A stretch of DNA of 64,000 nt from Planctobacterium sp047947135 (GCA_047947135.1 CP170457.1:2356001-2420000), one strand, 5' to 3'; counted from the first letter of the stretch, positions 18,618-27,697 are shown. Program-made: numbers and translations. Notes: generated from the sequence alone by a model not told the origin.

Positions 18618-18626
18618 TGCTAGAAT
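18618..18626 (+). promoter_or_regulatory. Possible extended -10 promoter for ribH
   Basis: TGC followed by TAGAAT (18618-18626) forms an extended -10 element 28 bp before the ribH start, in the 118-bp gap after ribB. No good -35 is seen. The gap shows no FMN riboswitch. Confidence 0.3.
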
Positions 18627-18654
18627 CCCCCGCCAATTTTGAGGAAGCATTTTT

Positions 18655-19125
18655 ATGAACATTATTGAAGGTAATATTCGTGCCACTGGTAAGAAGTTTG
18701 CCATTGTGGTTTCGCGTTTTAACAGCTTTGTTGTTGATCATCTGGTTGAAGGTGCTATCGATACACTGGAGCGCCATGGTGAAGTGAATGAACAAGATAT
18801 CACTGTGATTAAAGTCCCTGGAGCGTACGAATTGCCTCTGGTAGCCAAAAAAGCAGCTGCCAGCCAAAAGTTTGATGCCATTATTGCCATTGGTGCCGTT
18901 ATTCGTGGTGGCACACCTCATTTTGATTTTGTTGCCGGTGAATGCAACAAAGGTTTAGCGCAGGTTTCATTGGAATATGGAATTCCAGTCGCATTTGGTG
19001 TCATTACCGTCGACAGCATCGAGCAGGCTATCGAACGTTCTGGAACAAAGGCCGGAAATAAAGGTGCAGAAGCCGCACATTCAGCATTAGAAATGGTGAA
19101 TGTTATCGATCAGATAGGGGCTTAA
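18655..19125 (+). CDS. ribH: 6,7-dimethyl-8-ribityllumazine synthase
   Basis: This 156-residue protein forms the lumazine synthase capsid or pentamer that joins the RibD and RibB products. Family hallmarks are the start IIEGNIRATGKKFAIVVSRFN, the block VPGAYELPL and the catalytic His in GGTPHFDFV, all at normal spacing. Length equals E. coli RibH (156). The terminator-free 2-bp gap to nusB indicates cotranscription, the conserved ribH-nusB-thiL-pgpA arrangement. Confidence 0.97.
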   Translation: MNIIEGNIRATGKKFAIVVSRFNSFVVDHLVEGAIDTLERHGEVNEQDITVIKVPGAYELPLVAKKAAASQKFDAIIAIGAVIRGGTPHFDFVAGECNKGLAQVSLEYGIPVAFGVITVDSIEQAIERSGTKAGNKGAEAAHSALEMVNVIDQIGA

Positions 19126-19127
19126 TT

Positions 19128-19553
19128 GTGAAAGTTTCAGCTCGTCGTCGTGCTAGAGAATTAGCTGTTCAGGCAGTTTACTCCTGGCAAATGACCAATA
19201 ATGCAGTTGAGGAAGTTGAACTCAATATTGCGACCCAAAATGATATGAAAAAGGTCGATATGACCTTCTTTCAGGATATGTTGCGTTACGTAGTGAATAA
19301 CTTCGCTACCATAGATGCGGCTTATATGCCTTACGTGACAGATCGTGACGAAGACGAGATTGATCTGATCGAGCGAGCCATTTTACGTCTCGCAACTTAC
19401 GAACTAATGCAGCGTATTGATGTCCCATATAAGGTCGTCATTAACGAAGCTATCGAACTAAGCAAATCATTCGGTGCCGCGGACAGCCACAAGTTTGTTA
19501 ACGGTGTGCTGGACAAAGCCGTACGGATTTTGCGCAAAGACGAAATAGCCTAA
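19128..19553 (+). CDS. nusB: Transcription antitermination factor NusB
   Basis: This 141-residue all-helical protein binds boxA RNA with NusE (ribosomal protein S10) and supports rRNA antitermination. It opens KVSARRRARELAVQAVYSWQ and contains the family block LIERAILRLATYEL (about residues 84-97) and VINEAIELSKSFG. The start is GTG at 19128, immediately after the ribH TAA. Length matches E. coli (139). Confidence 0.97.
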   Translation: MKVSARRRARELAVQAVYSWQMTNNAVEEVELNIATQNDMKKVDMTFFQDMLRYVVNNFATIDAAYMPYVTDRDEDEIDLIERAILRLATYELMQRIDVPYKVVINEAIELSKSFGAADSHKFVNGVLDKAVRILRKDEIA

Positions 19554-19557
19554 CGTC

Positions 19558-20520
19558 GTGAAAGAATTTGAAATAATAAAAAACTACTTCTTATCCCGAA
19601 GTCATCAACGTAAAGATGTACAACTCGGTATCGGTGATGATTGTGCAGTGACAACTGTTCCTGACGGTCAGCAACTGGTGACAACAACGGATACGTTGGT
19701 GGAAGGTGTGCATTTTCCCAAAGGCACATCAGGTAGAGCCGTGGCGCATAAGTCGCTTGCTGTTAACTTAAGTGATTTAGCGGCAATGGGAGCCGAGCCC
19801 GCGTGGATCAGCCTGTCGTTATCGTTACCAAAGTTTGACGACGCCTGGCTACACGAGTTTTCCGGCACGCTGCAGGAACTGTCAGAGTATTATGGTATTC
19901 AGCTTATCGGCGGCGATACGGTGCAAGGACCATTGTCCATTACCATCACCGCACAAGGTTTTGTCCCGAAAGATCAGGCACTGACACGATCACGAGCTAA
20001 GCCGGGTGACTGGATCTACATAACCGGTACAGTCGGTGATGCCGCGCTGGGATTAAAGCTGGTAAAAGCTGAAGAAAGAGCGGTTTTGCAACACCATAGT
20101 TATTTACTGGATAGGTTAAATTTCCCGACACCCAGACTATTAGTCGGGACGACTTTGCGTCGTATTGCCAATTCCTGCATTGATATCTCCGATGGTGTGT
20201 TATCTGATTTGCAGCATATTCTGTTTGCCTCACAGGTGGGAGCTACGGTAGATGTTGATAACCTGCCGTTGTCTGAAGCGGTGTTAGAAACCGTGCCGCA
20301 GGAACAGGCCTATCGTCTGGGGTTGACCGGGGGCGATGATTACGAATTATTGTTCACTATTTCAGAGGAACAAAAAGGTAATCTGGAAGTTGCTCTGGCG
20401 AATTGTAACGTCAGTGCTACCTGTATTGGTCGGATCAACGGCGTGTCCGAAAAGCTGGAATTGCGCCTTGATGAAAAGCCTTATGAATTTAATTCTGTTG
20501 GCTTTCAACATTTCGCCTAG
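19558..20520 (+). CDS. thiL: Thiamine-monophosphate kinase
   Basis: This 320-residue ATP-dependent kinase makes thiamine diphosphate from the monophosphate. The N-terminal Mg/ATP motif GIGDDCAV (22-29), the block LAVNLSDLAAMGA and the substrate loop LTGGDDYELLFT near residue 260 are intact. The start is GTG 19558, four bases after nusB, which implies coupling. The thiamine theme returns with thiI 6.5 kb downstream. No TPP riboswitch is visible, as expected for a kinase gene inside an operon. Confidence 0.96.
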   Translation: MKEFEIIKNYFLSRSHQRKDVQLGIGDDCAVTTVPDGQQLVTTTDTLVEGVHFPKGTSGRAVAHKSLAVNLSDLAAMGAEPAWISLSLSLPKFDDAWLHEFSGTLQELSEYYGIQLIGGDTVQGPLSITITAQGFVPKDQALTRSRAKPGDWIYITGTVGDAALGLKLVKAEERAVLQHHSYLLDRLNFPTPRLLVGTTLRRIANSCIDISDGVLSDLQHILFASQVGATVDVDNLPLSEAVLETVPQEQAYRLGLTGGDDYELLFTISEEQKGNLEVALANCNVSATCIGRINGVSEKLELRLDEKPYEFNSVGFQHFA

Positions 20521-20528
20521 CAATTCAA

Positions 20529-21026
20529 ATGTCAGATAATAAAGCTGCGCTTGCGCGTGTTAGCTTGCGCAACCCCTGGCATTTTCTCGCATTGGGTTTT
20601 GGTTCCGGGCTGTCGCCATTTATGCCCGGTACCGCTGGCTCCATTGCAGCAATTCCTCTGGTATTGAGCTACTTGTGGCTGCCGGTTGCAGGGCAACTTG
20701 TTGTGGCGTTGATAGCCACTCTGATCGGCATCCAAATATGTGATCGTACTTCACGAGACATGCAAGTGCATGACCATTCGGCCATCGTATGGGATGAAGT
20801 CGCGGGCATGTTGTTAACCTTCATCGCCATTCCATTAACCCTGTCCAATCTGGTGCTGGGGTTTTTGCTTTTTCGGATATTTGATATCTGGAAACCCTGG
20901 CCCATCAGCTTTCTGGATAAAAACCTGCATGGTGGCCTGGGGATTATGTTAGATGACGTGGTAGCTGGTTTATTTGCACTGGCAGGGCTGCACGCCCTGC
21001 AATTTTACGCGGTCGTTTTGTTTTGA
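20529..21026 (+). CDS. pgpA: Phosphatidylglycerophosphatase A
   Basis: This 165-residue inner-membrane enzyme dephosphorylates phosphatidylglycerophosphate to phosphatidylglycerol. It has three to four hydrophobic spans and the family motifs GLSPFMPGTAGS (about residues 28-39) and VWDEVAGM (about 86-93) with the catalytic acidic residues. It lies 8 bp after thiL. Its last 22 bases overlap the 3' end of dxs on the other strand, so the two coding regions share sequence tail to tail. Confidence 0.93.
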   Translation: MSDNKAALARVSLRNPWHFLALGFGSGLSPFMPGTAGSIAAIPLVLSYLWLPVAGQLVVALIATLIGIQICDRTSRDMQVHDHSAIVWDEVAGMLLTFIAIPLTLSNLVLGFLLFRIFDIWKPWPISFLDKNLHGGLGIMLDDVVAGLFALAGLHALQFYAVVLF

Positions 21027-22882
21027 AAGAAATGTGTTACTTTTTGCTCAATTCCATCGCCATCTAAACCCAGTTCCGCATACATTTCTTGCTGCGTGCC
21101 TTGCAATATAAAGCTATCAGGCAAGCCAATAAACAGTATTGGCTTGCATATTCCTTCACTGTTGAGAAACTCAGTCACTGCGCTTCCAGCGCCGCCAGCA
21201 ATAGCATTGTCTTCTAGGGTCACTAACAAATCGTGTTGTGCTGCAGCTTCTTTGATGGCGTCTTTATCCAGCGGTTTGACAAAACGCATATCGATCAAGC
21301 TGGCATCCAGTCGTTGGGCTGCTTCTTCGGCATAGGGGAGTAAGGTCCCAAAATTTAAAATCGCCACTTGTTTGCCTTGACGTAGCGTCCTGGATTTTCC
21401 AATGCTTAGCTGGGTCATTGCCTTTTGTATTTCGATACCTTTCCCTGCCCCCCTCGGGTATCGCACCGCTGCGGGCTGTTGGAGCAAATGACCCGTGTAA
21501 AGCATGTCGCGACATTCCTGCTCATCACCTGGTGTCATGAGCACCATATTGGGGATACAGCGCAGATAACTGATGTCAAAGGCTCCCTGATGGGTAGGAC
21601 CATCTGCTCCTACAATGCCGGCACGGTCAATCGCAAACAATACCGGTAAGTTTTGTATTGCTACATCGTGAATCAGCTGATCATAAGCGCGTTGCAAAAA
21701 TGTGGAGTAAATCGCCACAACGGCATTTAAACCTTCTTTGGCTAGCCCGGCAGCAAAGGTAACGGCATGCTGTTCTGCAATAGCGACATCAAAATACTGT
21801 TCTGGAAAACGCTGTGAGAATTCTACCAACCCAGAACCTTCCCGCATGGCGGGTGTAATTCCCATTAGTTTTGGATCTTGTTCTGCCATATCGCATAACC
21901 AGTCTCCAAAAATCTTGGAGTAAGTGGGTTTGGTTACTGCGCTTTTAGGCAGTTTGTTATCTTCCGGATTAAATTTTGGCACCGCATGAAATTTAATAGG
22001 ATCTTTCTCAGCCGACTCGTAACCTTTCCCTTTTTTGGTCACAACATGCAGAATTTGTGGTCCGGACAGACTGCGCATGTTTTTTAGCGTATCAACCATG
22101 CCATCTACATCGTGACCGTCAATAGGACCGATATAATTAAAACCTAGCTCTTCAAAAATAGTGCCCGGTACGACCATGCCCTTGATATGTTCTTCGGCAC
22201 GGCTGGCAAACTCTTTGATTGGAGGAACATTGGATAGCAGTTTTTTACCTCCGTCACGAATCGAATTGAAGAATTGCCCTGTGAGTAGTCGTGCCAAGTG
22301 ACTATTTAACGCACCAACATTCTCCGAAATCGACATTTCGTTGTCGTTCAGAATCACTAACAAATCTTTATCTATGTCACCACCATGATTCAGTGCTTCA
22401 AACGCCATACCCGCAGTCATAGCGCCATCACCAATGACAGCAACGATTTTACGCCCCAGTTGCTCTTTTTCAGCGGCAACTGCCATTCCTAATGCAGCAC
22501 TGATGGAGGTGGATGAATGGCCAACGGCAAAGGTATCGAACTCACTTTCTGGTGGCCATGGAAAAGGATGCAAGCCACCTTTTTGTCTGATGGTGGTAAT
22601 GCTATCTCTGCGCCCAGTCAGGATTTTGTGGGGGTAGGCTTGATGACCAACGTCCCAAATTAAACGATCAAATGGTGTGTTGTAGACATAGTGCAGCGCA
22701 ACCGTCAGTTCAACAGTGCCTAAACCTGAAGCGAAATGCCCACTGGATTGACTCACGCTGGCCAATAAATAGCTGCGCAGCTCATCTGCCAGTTGTTTTA
22801 AACTGTCTTTGGCGATCTCGCGTAATTGCTCAGGCGTATCCACCTGCGCGAGCAAAGGGTAATGCTGTAGGTCCAGGGTCAT
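21005..22882 (-). CDS. dxs: 1-deoxy-D-xylulose-5-phosphate synthase
   Basis: This 625-residue TPP enzyme condenses pyruvate and glyceraldehyde-3-phosphate, the entry step of the MEP isoprenoid pathway. The TPP/Mg site is GDGAMTAGMAFEALNHGG with the following NDN, and the transketolase-like middle domain carries GADGPTHQGAFD. Length is near E. coli (620). It follows ispA by 25 bp in the xseB-ispA-dxs operon and overlaps pgpA by 22 bp at the 3' end. Thiamine diphosphate from the convergent thiL gene is its cofactor. Confidence 0.97.
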   Translation of the reverse strand: MTLDLQHYPLLAQVDTPEQLREIAKDSLKQLADELRSYLLASVSQSSGHFASGLGTVELTVALHYVYNTPFDRLIWDVGHQAYPHKILTGRRDSITTIRQKGGLHPFPWPPESEFDTFAVGHSSTSISAALGMAVAAEKEQLGRKIVAVIGDGAMTAGMAFEALNHGGDIDKDLLVILNDNEMSISENVGALNSHLARLLTGQFFNSIRDGGKKLLSNVPPIKEFASRAEEHIKGMVVPGTIFEELGFNYIGPIDGHDVDGMVDTLKNMRSLSGPQILHVVTKKGKGYESAEKDPIKFHAVPKFNPEDNKLPKSAVTKPTYSKIFGDWLCDMAEQDPKLMGITPAMREGSGLVEFSQRFPEQYFDVAIAEQHAVTFAAGLAKEGLNAVVAIYSTFLQRAYDQLIHDVAIQNLPVLFAIDRAGIVGADGPTHQGAFDISYLRCIPNMVLMTPGDEQECRDMLYTGHLLQQPAAVRYPRGAGKGIEIQKAMTQLSIGKSRTLRQGKQVAILNFGTLLPYAEEAAQRLDASLIDMRFVKPLDKDAIKEAAAQHDLLVTLEDNAIAGGAGSAVTEFLNSEGICKPILFIGLPDSFILQGTQQEMYAELGLDGDGIEQKVTHFFQNKTTA

Positions 22883-22907
22883 CTTTTAAATTATGTTCTT
22901 TATATAG

Positions 22908-23804
22908 TTAGTGGCGACGTTCAGCCAAATATTGGGTAAATGACTGCAAAATGAGGGTATTGTAAGGTATTGCGTCAAGCGCGTGTAGTGCTTGTTCAAA
23001 TAGTTTTGCTAAATAGTCATGTGCTTCGTCTAAACCCAGCAGGTCGGGGTAGGTGCATTTTAATCCATCTTTATCCGAACCTTGTGGTTTACCCAGCTGT
23101 TCCGTACTGCTGGTAACATCCAGAATGTCATCCTGAACCTGGAATGCCAGACCTATAGTAGTCGCGTAGGCGACTAACGAATGCAGAACTTCTGCTGATA
23201 TCTCGGTCAATAGTGCACAAGGCATCTCAACACTGGCGCGAATAAGCGCCCCTGTCTTTAGGTGATGCAGGTTTTCCAGCGTAGCGAGTGATGTCTGTTT
23301 TTCGGTGTAGGCGAGATCAATTGCCTGACCGCCGCACATACCATGATAACCACTGGCACGTGACAAAATTTGTATTACCTTAATGCGATGTTCTGGTGAC
23401 AGTGCGTCGTTGTGGGCAACAACATCAAAGGCCAGTGTTTGCAGAGCGTCCCCAGCGAGTATGGCCGTCGCTTCATCAAACGCAATATGACAAGTGGCTT
23501 TTCCGCGTCGCAAATCATCATCATCCATTGCCGGTAAATCGTCATGAATCAGTGAATAAGTGTGGATTGCCTCTATCGCCATCGCCAAAGGATCTAATTG
23601 CTTTCGTGGTAAGTCGAACAGGGCACCTGTGGCATAAACTAGAAAGGGGCGAATCCGTTTGCCTCCAGCCATTAGGCTGTAGTGCATGGCATCTTTTAAT
23701 GGTGCATCGTGGTTTGGCAGAGCAGAGACAGTCTTGTGCAATAGTTGTTCTACATGCACCGAAATATCTTTATGAAATATCTGCCAATCCTGATTTTTCT
23801 GCAT
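22908..23804 (-). CDS. ispA: Farnesyl diphosphate synthase
   Basis: This 298-residue short-chain prenyltransferase makes farnesyl diphosphate from IPP and DMAPP/GPP. The first Asp-rich motif is in DDLPAMDDDDLRRGK and the second is DDILDVT; the Arg-containing GGKRIRPFLVYA block precedes them. The start ATG overlaps the xseB stop by one base (TAATG), so it is translationally coupled. It feeds on precursors from dxs, the next gene. Length is typical (E. coli 299). Confidence 0.96.
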   Translation of the reverse strand: MQKNQDWQIFHKDISVHVEQLLHKTVSALPNHDAPLKDAMHYSLMAGGKRIRPFLVYATGALFDLPRKQLDPLAMAIEAIHTYSLIHDDLPAMDDDDLRRGKATCHIAFDEATAILAGDALQTLAFDVVAHNDALSPEHRIKVIQILSRASGYHGMCGGQAIDLAYTEKQTSLATLENLHHLKTGALIRASVEMPCALLTEISAEVLHSLVAYATTIGLAFQVQDDILDVTSSTEQLGKPQGSDKDGLKCTYPDLLGLDEAHDYLAKLFEQALHALDAIPYNTLILQSFTQYLAERRH

Positions 23805-24049
23805 TATTCGCCATCCGGTTGAAAATCAACAAGCTCCTGTTGCCCGGCTTTTTGCATCAGCATCTGGACCTTTTGCTCGGCGTTTTTTAACTTTTCCTGC
23901 CCGCTTTTTACCAAATGGATGCCACGTTCAAATTTGGTCAGGGCTTCTTCCAATGGCAGATCGCCTTGTTCCATGGCCTGCACAATGTCTTCCAATTCTT
24001 TCATTGCTGCTTCAAAGCTCGGCTGCTCCGAGGATGTGTTGTTTGTCAT
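23804..24049 (-). CDS. xseB: Exodeoxyribonuclease VII small subunit
   Basis: This 81-residue helical protein is the small subunit of exonuclease VII. The conserved stretch FEAAMKELEDIVQAMEQGD and LPLEEALTKFERG identify the family, and the C-terminus ends acidic. It is first of xseB-ispA-dxs and overlaps ispA by one base. The large subunit gene xseA is not in the window, which is the usual separation. Confidence 0.95.
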   Translation of the reverse strand: MTNNTSSEQPSFEAAMKELEDIVQAMEQGDLPLEEALTKFERGIHLVKSGQEKLKNAEQKVQMLMQKAGQQELVDFQPDGE

Positions 24050-24228
24050 GAACTTATAATTTAACTAGGCTAGAATCGGTTGGCACATTACCGAACAGTC
24101 GATTTTGGGTCAATGGCTTTTGCGGAAAGAGAAGGGAAAATTGGTGCTGGATTCCTGCCAGAATTGCAGTAAAGTAAAATTATTACTGTAGAAAAAAACC
24201 GGTATGTCGATAGAATGATTGAAAAGTC

Positions 24229-24270
24229 AGCAACTTAGCGCATCGATATAATATTGCGAGTTGCTTTTTT
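24229..24270 (+). terminator. Hairpin with T-tract upstream of pomA
   Basis: AGCAACT (24229-24235) pairs with AGTTGCT (24259-24265), reinforced by CGCA/TGCG inside, and is followed by a run of T from 24265 to 24270. It is oriented to stop plus-strand transcription 44 bp before pomA. No plus-strand gene precedes it, since xseB is divergent, so it may end a short RNA or act as an attenuator. Confidence 0.5.
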
Positions 24271-24313
24271 ATGGCACGTTATTTAGCAGACGTGGTGCTT
24301 TAGGAGGATTAAG

Positions 24314-25078
24314 GTGGATTTAGCTACGCTCATTGGAATGCTTGGCGCGATAGGGTTCGTCGTCATGGCCATGGTGCTTGGCGGTGATTTAGGTATGTTT
24401 GTCAACGTACCTTCAATCCTGATCGTATTCGGCGGCACCATCTTTGTGGTTCTATCTTACTACAGCCTGGGTCAGTTTTTTGGTGCCGGCAAAATCGCTG
24501 CCAAAGCGTTTATGTTTAAAATAGAGCCACCTGAAGAACTTATCCAAAAAATTGTTGAAATGGCTGATGCTGCACGTAAAGGTGGGTTTTTGGCGCTCGA
24601 AGAGGCCGAAATTGAAAATCAGTTTATGCAAAAAGGCGTCGATATGCTGGTCGACGGTCACGATATTGAGGTGGTTCGCTCGACATTATCCAAAGATATT
24701 TCTTTAACCACCGAGCGACATGAGTTTGGGGCCTCTATCTTTAAAGGTATGGGGGATGTGGCGCCAGCAATGGGAATGATTGGTACGCTTATCGGATTGG
24801 TGGCGATGTTATCTAATATGGATGACCCTAAAGCTATCGGTCCTGCTATGGCGGTGGCACTCTTAACGACCTTGTATGGTGCGTTTTTTGCAAACGTGGT
24901 GTGCATGCCCATTTCCATCAAATTGAATAACCGTAAAGATGAAGAAAAATTAAACCAGGCACTGGTACTGGATGGAATTATTGGTATTGCCGATGGTCAA
25001 AACCCTCGAGTTATCGAAGGTATTTTGAAAAATTATCTGGCTGCCAGTAAACGTGGCCAACCTGGTAAAGAAGACTAG
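24314..25078 (+). CDS. pomA: Flagellar stator protein PomA (MotA/TolQ family)
   Basis: This 254-residue stator subunit forms the ion channel of the polar flagellar motor with PomB. It has four membrane spans: two at the N-terminus (residues about 4-22 and 29-50) and two after the large cytoplasmic loop (about 150-172 and 181-203). The block APAMGMIGTLIGLVAML contains the functionally important Pro of MotA proteins. The GTG start at 24314 follows a strong TAGGAGG. pomB starts 14 bp downstream. Its Na+ rather than H+ coupling is inferred from PomA-like length and the marine context. Confidence 0.92.
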   Translation: MDLATLIGMLGAIGFVVMAMVLGGDLGMFVNVPSILIVFGGTIFVVLSYYSLGQFFGAGKIAAKAFMFKIEPPEELIQKIVEMADAARKGGFLALEEAEIENQFMQKGVDMLVDGHDIEVVRSTLSKDISLTTERHEFGASIFKGMGDVAPAMGMIGTLIGLVAMLSNMDDPKAIGPAMAVALLTTLYGAFFANVVCMPISIKLNNRKDEEKLNQALVLDGIIGIADGQNPRVIEGILKNYLAASKRGQPGKED

Positions 25079-25092
25079 TCAGGCGAATATTA

Positions 25093-26031
25093 ATGGCTGA
25101 TGAAGAAGAGTTAGAATGTCCCAAATGTCCCCCGGAGGGCTTGCCCCCCTGGATGGGGACGTTTGCCGATCTGATGTCCCTTCTGATGTGCTTTTTTGTA
25201 CTACTGCTCGCTTTCTCCGAAATGGATGTGCTGAAATTTAAGCAGATTGCCGGCTCAATGAAATTTGCTTTTGGTGTTCAGAACAAAATTGAAGTGAAGG
25301 ATATCCCCAAAGGAACCAGTGTAATTGCCATGGAATTTCGTCCTGGTAGACCCGACCCCACACCGATTGAAAATATTCAACAACAAACTATCGAAGTAAC
25401 TCAGCAAATGCTGGAGTTTCAGGCGGGTGATGAAGACTCAGCCGGTGGTCGTCAGAAACAGCGAGGACAGCAACGTGGTGGCCAGGCACAGCAAACGGCT
25501 ACTGAGCAGTCTGCTGCAACCCCAACGACTCAGGCGACTCAGGAGCAGGTTAACGAGATGATGAAGAAAGCTGCTGAGCAGCTGGAAAAAGAAATCGTTG
25601 ATGGCTCCATAGAAATGGAAGCGTTAGGCCAGCAAATTGTGATACGCATTCGAGAAAATGGGTCGTTTTCTGCCGGTTCGGCATTTTTGCAACCGCAGTT
25701 TGAGCCAATTTTGGAGAAAATCGCGAATCTGGTTATTGATATGCCGGGTGAAGTCACGATTTCCGGTCACAGTGACAGTCAGAATATTTCTAACGAGTTG
25801 TACCGCTCTAACTGGGATTTGTCCGCGCAGCGTGCCGTTGCTGTTGCAGAAGTGATGCGTACCGTCTCTGGATTCGATGAAGGCCGTATGCAGGTTGTGG
25901 GCATGGCCTATACCAAACCATTAACGGAAGATCCGGATAATCAGGCGAGAAACCGCCGTGTCGAGATTGCCATAAACCAGGGTAAACCCAAGTTCTCAGA
26001 CCCGATTCAGGCAATACAAGATGATAGTTAA
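25093..26031 (+). CDS. pomB: Flagellar stator protein PomB (OmpA/MotB family)
   Basis: This 312-residue protein has a short acidic N-terminus, one membrane span (about residues 22-44) and the ion-binding Asp D26 in WMGTFADLMSLL. A Gln-rich, low-complexity plug/linker (about 115-155) follows, then a C-terminal OmpA-type peptidoglycan-binding domain (about 200-300, SGHSDS and NRRVEIAI). It anchors the PomA channel to the cell wall. It is coupled to pomA by a 14-bp gap. Confidence 0.92.
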   Translation: MADEEELECPKCPPEGLPPWMGTFADLMSLLMCFFVLLLAFSEMDVLKFKQIAGSMKFAFGVQNKIEVKDIPKGTSVIAMEFRPGRPDPTPIENIQQQTIEVTQQMLEFQAGDEDSAGGRQKQRGQQRGGQAQQTATEQSAATPTTQATQEQVNEMMKKAAEQLEKEIVDGSIEMEALGQQIVIRIRENGSFSAGSAFLQPQFEPILEKIANLVIDMPGEVTISGHSDSQNISNELYRSNWDLSAQRAVAVAEVMRTVSGFDEGRMQVVGMAYTKPLTEDPDNQARNRRVEIAINQGKPKFSDPIQAIQDDS

Positions 26032-26049
26032 TACCTTTATGCGCTAAAC

Positions 26050-26077
26050 TTGCCTGTCAGGGCGGTTCCAGTATAAT
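26050..26077 (+). promoter_or_regulatory. Sigma70-type promoter of thiI
   Basis: TTGCCT (26050-26055), a 16-base spacer and a perfect TATAAT (26072-26077) place the transcript start near 26084. That leaves only a start codon downstream of it, ATG 26110, in a sensible position, and rules against the in-frame TTG at 26086. Confidence 0.55.
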
Positions 26078-26109
26078 TCCGCGCTTTGCTTTCAACCCGC
26101 GGCCAGCCA

Positions 26110-27564
26110 ATGAACTACATCATCAAATTACACCCGGAAATTAATGTCAAAAGTCGCGATGTTAGACGTCGATTTACTCGCCTCGTGGAGTCAAATGCAC
26201 GTTTGATTTTCGAACAAAATCAGATAGATATCGCACTGCGCAATTTTTGGGATAAATTGGAGTTACGGCTCAAATCGGATCATCCTGAGAAAATTGCTTT
26301 GGCCGAGCAGCTATTACAGCGGATCCCAGGGATTGAGCAGTTTTATCGGGTTATCGACTTTGATTTCATCGACAAGGAAGATATTTACACCAGAGTCGCT
26401 GACAACTGGGGCGATAAATTAGCAGGGAAAACGTTTGCCGTACGAGTAAAGCGCAAAGGAAACCATGACTTCAGTTCTACCGATTTAGCTCGATTTATTG
26501 GTGGTGAGTTATTCACGCGAGCGGCGACGGGTGGCGTTAACCTGAAAAATCCGGATGTCACTATTCAACTGGAAGTTGAAAACAATAAAGTCGCTTTAGT
26601 TAACCAGCGCTTTAAAGGGCTAGGAGGAATGCCTCTTCCTACTCAGGAAGATGTGTTGTCACTGATGTCGGGTGGATTTGACTCTGGTGTGGCCAGTTTT
26701 CAAATGATACGCCGCGGAGCTAAGACGCATTTTTGTTTTTTTAATCTCGGTGGCAAAGAGCACGAGATTGGGGTTCAGGAAGTCAGTCACTATCTTTGGA
26801 AGACTTACAGTCCGTCCCATCGCGTTAAGTTTATTGCAGTTGATTTTGAGCCAATTGTGGCCGATATCCTGCAAAACGTTGAGAACAGTCTGATGGGTGT
26901 GGTTCTCAAACGTATGATGTTGCGCGCTGCGGAGATTGTCGCTGACAATTTACAAATCAATGGCCTGGTTACTGGGGAGTGTTTAGGACAGGTATCCAGC
27001 CAGACACTGAGCAACTTGCACGTAATCGATCAAGTAACCCAAAAAATCGTTTTAAGACCCCTGATCTGCTCTGATAAATCCGAAATTATTAATATTGCCA
27101 GAGAAATTGGAACGGAAGACTTCGCTGCGTCCATGCCGGAATATTGCGGTGTCATTTCTATCAAACCTAATATCAAAGCACCGCTAGAACGGGTGTTGGA
27201 AGAAGAAGCGAAATGTGACTTATCATTGATAGAAAAGGTCGTACGCGAAGCCGACGTTAAAGATATTAAAAAGCTGGGGGAGCAGGCCGAGCATCAGGTT
27301 GCGGCCGTTGAAGTCAGCGACTCCCTGCCAGAAGATGCCGTGGTATTGGATATACGCAGCCCTGTAGAAGCGGAACATAAACCATTAGATTTGGGTAATA
27401 GAGACGTACGCCACATTCCGTTTTATCAGTTGGCCGGTCAATCAGATAGTCTGCAAAAGGAAGAGCAGTATTACTTATATTGTGATCGCGGTGTCATGAG
27501 CCGAATGCAGGCACTTATTCTGATTGAGAAAGGCTTCCCCAACATAAAGGTGTTTAGACCTTAA
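26110..27564 (+). CDS. thiI: tRNA uridine 4-sulfurtransferase ThiI
   Basis: This 484-residue enzyme makes 4-thiouridine at tRNA position 8 and also helps thiamine thiazole synthesis. It has an N-terminal ferredoxin-like/THUMP region, a PP-loop adenylation motif SGGFDS (187-192), and a C-terminal rhodanese domain with the sulfur-carrying Cys at about residue 458 (YCDRGVMS). I start at ATG 26110 (MNYIIKLHPEINVKS), which matches the E. coli N-terminus, rather than a TTG 24 bases earlier. Length matches E. coli ThiI (482). Confidence 0.96.
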   Translation: MNYIIKLHPEINVKSRDVRRRFTRLVESNARLIFEQNQIDIALRNFWDKLELRLKSDHPEKIALAEQLLQRIPGIEQFYRVIDFDFIDKEDIYTRVADNWGDKLAGKTFAVRVKRKGNHDFSSTDLARFIGGELFTRAATGGVNLKNPDVTIQLEVENNKVALVNQRFKGLGGMPLPTQEDVLSLMSGGFDSGVASFQMIRRGAKTHFCFFNLGGKEHEIGVQEVSHYLWKTYSPSHRVKFIAVDFEPIVADILQNVENSLMGVVLKRMMLRAAEIVADNLQINGLVTGECLGQVSSQTLSNLHVIDQVTQKIVLRPLICSDKSEIINIAREIGTEDFAASMPEYCGVISIKPNIKAPLERVLEEEAKCDLSLIEKVVREADVKDIKKLGEQAEHQVAAVEVSDSLPEDAVVLDIRSPVEAEHKPLDLGNRDVRHIPFYQLAGQSDSLQKEEQYYLYCDRGVMSRMQALILIEKGFPNIKVFRP

Positions 27565-27667
27565 ACTAAGACGCAATCTGGTAATTTTGTTGGTTTTGAT
27601 TTCACCAAGACATCAGGTCAGATAATGTGTTGTTAATCGTTATGCGTGCTTAGCCTTTTGTTACATA

Positions 27668-27697
27668 TTGACGTCTTTAATGACTAGACTTTATGCT
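27668..27697 (+). promoter_or_regulatory. Sigma70-type promoter of the membrane protein gene
   Basis: TTGACG (27668-27673), an 18-base spacer and TATGCT (27692-27697) form a good promoter. The -10 overlaps the ATG at 27693, so that ATG cannot be the start on this transcript; the next candidate is TTG 27729, preceded by TTTAGGG. Confidence 0.5.

Noticed and set aside
17392..18654. FMN riboswitch in front of ribB or ribH
   Set aside because: The 35-bp and 118-bp gaps are too short and lack the conserved RFN element blocks.
26086..26109. Upstream TTG start for thiI
   Set aside because: The promoter -10 at 26072-26077 puts the transcript start near 26084, leaving no room for a ribosome-binding site before it.
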